A stretch of DNA of 29,511 nucleotides from Thermoleophilia bacterium (GTDB lineage: Bacteria; Actinomycetota; Thermoleophilia; Gaiellales; Gaiellaceae). The position numbers and the translations under genes are program-made. Positions 28,273-29,511 of this stretch are shown piece after piece (position 1 is the stretch's first letter; each line of letters opens with the position of its first letter). The notes beneath the pieces are model-generated. The model was given only the letters and a program-made list of their open reading frames with translations, searched no databases and had not been told where the DNA came from. Where the stretch lies: positions 1-29,511 of the forward strand of contig JAICYG010000007.1 in NCBI GenBank assembly GCA_025934335.1, in the 5' to 3' direction.

Positions 28273-29511
28273 CTACGCGACCGCAGACTCGCCGAGGATC
28301 ATCTTCACCTCGGCGTAGAAGTCCGGCGCCGGCTTCACCTTGAACTGCGGGCCGAAGGCGTAGACCTTCTTCCCGTGGGAGGTGATCAGGTCGGCGTAGA
28401 CCGGCGACTCGCCCGGGAAGTCGCGGATCAGCTGCGCGAGCTCGCGGATGGTGCCGGCGCGCGCCTTCGTCGCGTCGATCTTCAGCCGCACCTCGCGCAT
28501 CTCCGGCACCGCCTCGAACGCGGCGATCTCGAGGGCGACGAGCTTCGTCTCGCCTTCCTTGCGGTCGATGCGGCCCTTGACGATCAGGATGCGGTCGGCG
28601 ACGCACAGCTCGCGCGCCTTGTCGTACGTCGAGTTGAAGACGACCGTCTCGACCCCGCCCGTGACGTCCTCGAGCCGGAGGAACACCATCGCGTCGCCGC
28701 GCTTCGTCGTCATGTGCCGCAGACCGGCGACGATGCCGCCGACGGTGACGACCTCGCCGTCGCGGCGGCGATCGAGCTCGCCGATCGTCGCGTCCGACTT
28801 GCGCCGTAGCTGCTCGCGGATTCCCGACAGCGGATGCTCGGAGACGTAGAGGCCGAGCACTTCCTTCTCGAGACGCAGCAGCTCGTTCTTCTCGTACTCC
28901 TCGGTAGGCGTCGCAGGATGATGCTTCGCCTTCTCCTCCACTGTCGCTCCCCCACCCGCTCCGGCCAGGTCGAAGATCGAGCCCTGGCCCGCGAGCCGGT
29001 CGGCCTGCTGCTTCTGCCCCCACGCGACCGCCTGTTCGAGCACCTCGAGATTTCCCTTGCGAGAGCCCGGTACCGCCCCGCACTTCACGAGGGCCTCGAG
29101 CACACGCTTGTTCGAGACTGACGGGTCGACGCGCTCGGCGAAGTCCCAGATCGACTCGAACGGCCCGTCCGCCTCGCGCGCGGCGATCACCGAACGGCAC
29201 GCACCCTCCCCCACGCCCTTCACGGCGTTGAGGCCGAAACGGATCTTGCCGTCGACCACGGCGAAGTCGGTCATCGACTCGTTCACGTCGGGCGGCAGGA
29301 CGTCGATGCCGAGCTCCGCGCACGCGTTCACGTAGAACGGCACGCGGTCCTTCGTCGACATGACGGAGCTGATCAGCGCCGCCATGTACTCGCAGGGGTG
29401 GTTCTGGCGGAGCCATGCGGTCTGATAGGCGATCAGCGCGTAGCAGGCGGCGTGCGCCTTCGGGAACGAGTAGTCGGCCGCCTTCTCGACGTCCTCCCAC
29501 AGCTGCTTCGC
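28273..29511 (-). CDS. dnaE: DNA polymerase III alpha subunit, C-terminal part
   Basis: The frame is open from the right edge of the window to the stop at 28273, giving the last 412 residues of the replicative polymerase. The first residues (KQLWEDVEKAADYSFPKAHAACYALIAYQTAWLR) belong to the finger domain, followed by LISSVMSTKDRVPFYVNACAELGI, the helix-hairpin-helix region (IRFGLNAVKGVGEGA), the beta-binding part, and the OB fold (GEVVTVGGIVAGLRHMTTKRGDAMVFLRLEDVTGGVETVVF). The C-terminus is short and ends VKMILGESAVA. An internal ATG at 29385 is not the start. DnaE1 seems likely because the HhH and OB regions are full; the N-terminal PHP domain is outside the window. Confidence 0.95.
   Translation of the reverse strand, partial: AKQLWEDVEKAADYSFPKAHAACYALIAYQTAWLRQNHPCEYMAALISSVMSTKDRVPFYVNACAELGIDVLPPDVNESMTDFAVVDGKIRFGLNAVKGVGEGACRSVIAAREADGPFESIWDFAERVDPSVSNKRVLEALVKCGAVPGSRKGNLEVLEQAVAWGQKQQADRLAGQGSIFDLAGAGGGATVEEKAKHHPATPTEEYEKNELLRLEKEVLGLYVSEHPLSGIREQLRRKSDATIGELDRRRDGEVVTVGGIVAGLRHMTTKRGDAMVFLRLEDVTGGVETVVFNSTYDKARELCVADRILIVKGRIDRKEGETKLVALEIAAFEAVPEMREVRLKIDATKARAGTIRELAQLIRDFPGESPVYADLITSHGKKVYAFGPQFKVKPAPDFYAEVKMILGESAVA

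Noticed and set aside
1..29511. CRISPR arrays, tRNA genes, insertion sequences or phage attachment sites.
   Set aside because: Reading the gaps on both strands showed no regularly spaced repeats, no cloverleaf-like sequence, no transposase or integrase and no flanking direct repeats.

Overview
The window is GC-rich (about 70% G+C by eye) and gene-dense, with many GTG starts and small intergenic gaps. It looks like chromosomal DNA of an actinobacterium. A class II DAHP synthase, NarL- and OmpR-type two-component systems, a CGAAC-N4-GTTCG type LexA box and an Ig-like secreted protein all fit. My guess, by inference and not by search, is the class Thermoleophilia (Gaiellales or Solirubrobacterales), probably from an environmental genome. 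I see no tRNA, rRNA, CRISPR array, insertion sequence or phage gene. No gap between genes exceeds about 140 bases.

Layout. (1) 1-6462, minus strand: a tightly packed operon tyrA-aroA-cmk-plsC-der-gpsA, whose five junctions are all 4-base start/stop overlaps, followed by a DUF3352-like lipoprotein gene cut by the window edge. (2) 6473-7213: a lytic-transglycosylase-like gene framed by two inverted repeats whose arms are themselves palindromes. (3) 7275-9760: class II DAHP synthase (minus) divergent from trpS (plus); the trpS leader can form two mutually exclusive helices, one covering the ribosome binding site. (4) 9856-12024: a large secreted alkaline-phosphatase-superfamily protein, overlapping tail to tail with an RluB-type pseudouridine synthase gene. 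(5) 12729-15915, minus: a BBE-type FAD oxidase with its own promoter, then a quinone reductase, a thioredoxin-TPR protein and a small ABM-like protein in one transcription unit. (6) 15976-18513: a NarL-type response regulator and DesK-type kinase, divergent from a membrane protein gene with a good operator candidate between them. (7) 18510-20985, minus: lgt-scpA-scpB preceded by a small helical protein. (8) 21081-23014, minus: a secreted Ig-like protein followed by an O-antigen-ligase-like membrane protein. (9) 23121-25892, plus: PhoR-type kinase, an unlisted 23-codon ORF that overlaps both neighbours by ATGA, OmpR-type regulator, then a small unknown protein. (10) 25889-28254: dinB under a clear SOS box, divergent from a methyltransferase gene and a small membrane protein whose start lies behind a promoter with an overlapping palindrome. 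(11) 28273-29511, minus: the 3' part of dnaE.

The genes are mostly housekeeping: aromatic amino acid synthesis (aroG-type, aroA, tyrA, trpS), phospholipid synthesis (gpsA, plsC), ribosome assembly (der, rluB), chromosome segregation (scpAB), lipoprotein maturation (lgt) and replication or damage tolerance (dnaE, dinB). I found no convincing new multi-gene defence or metabolic system. The points most worth a second look are the trpS leader switch, the micro-ORF between kinase and regulator, the double-palindrome repeats, the SOS box shared by dinB and a methyltransferase, the shortened GpsA, and two convergent gene pairs that share a palindromic stop tetranucleotide.
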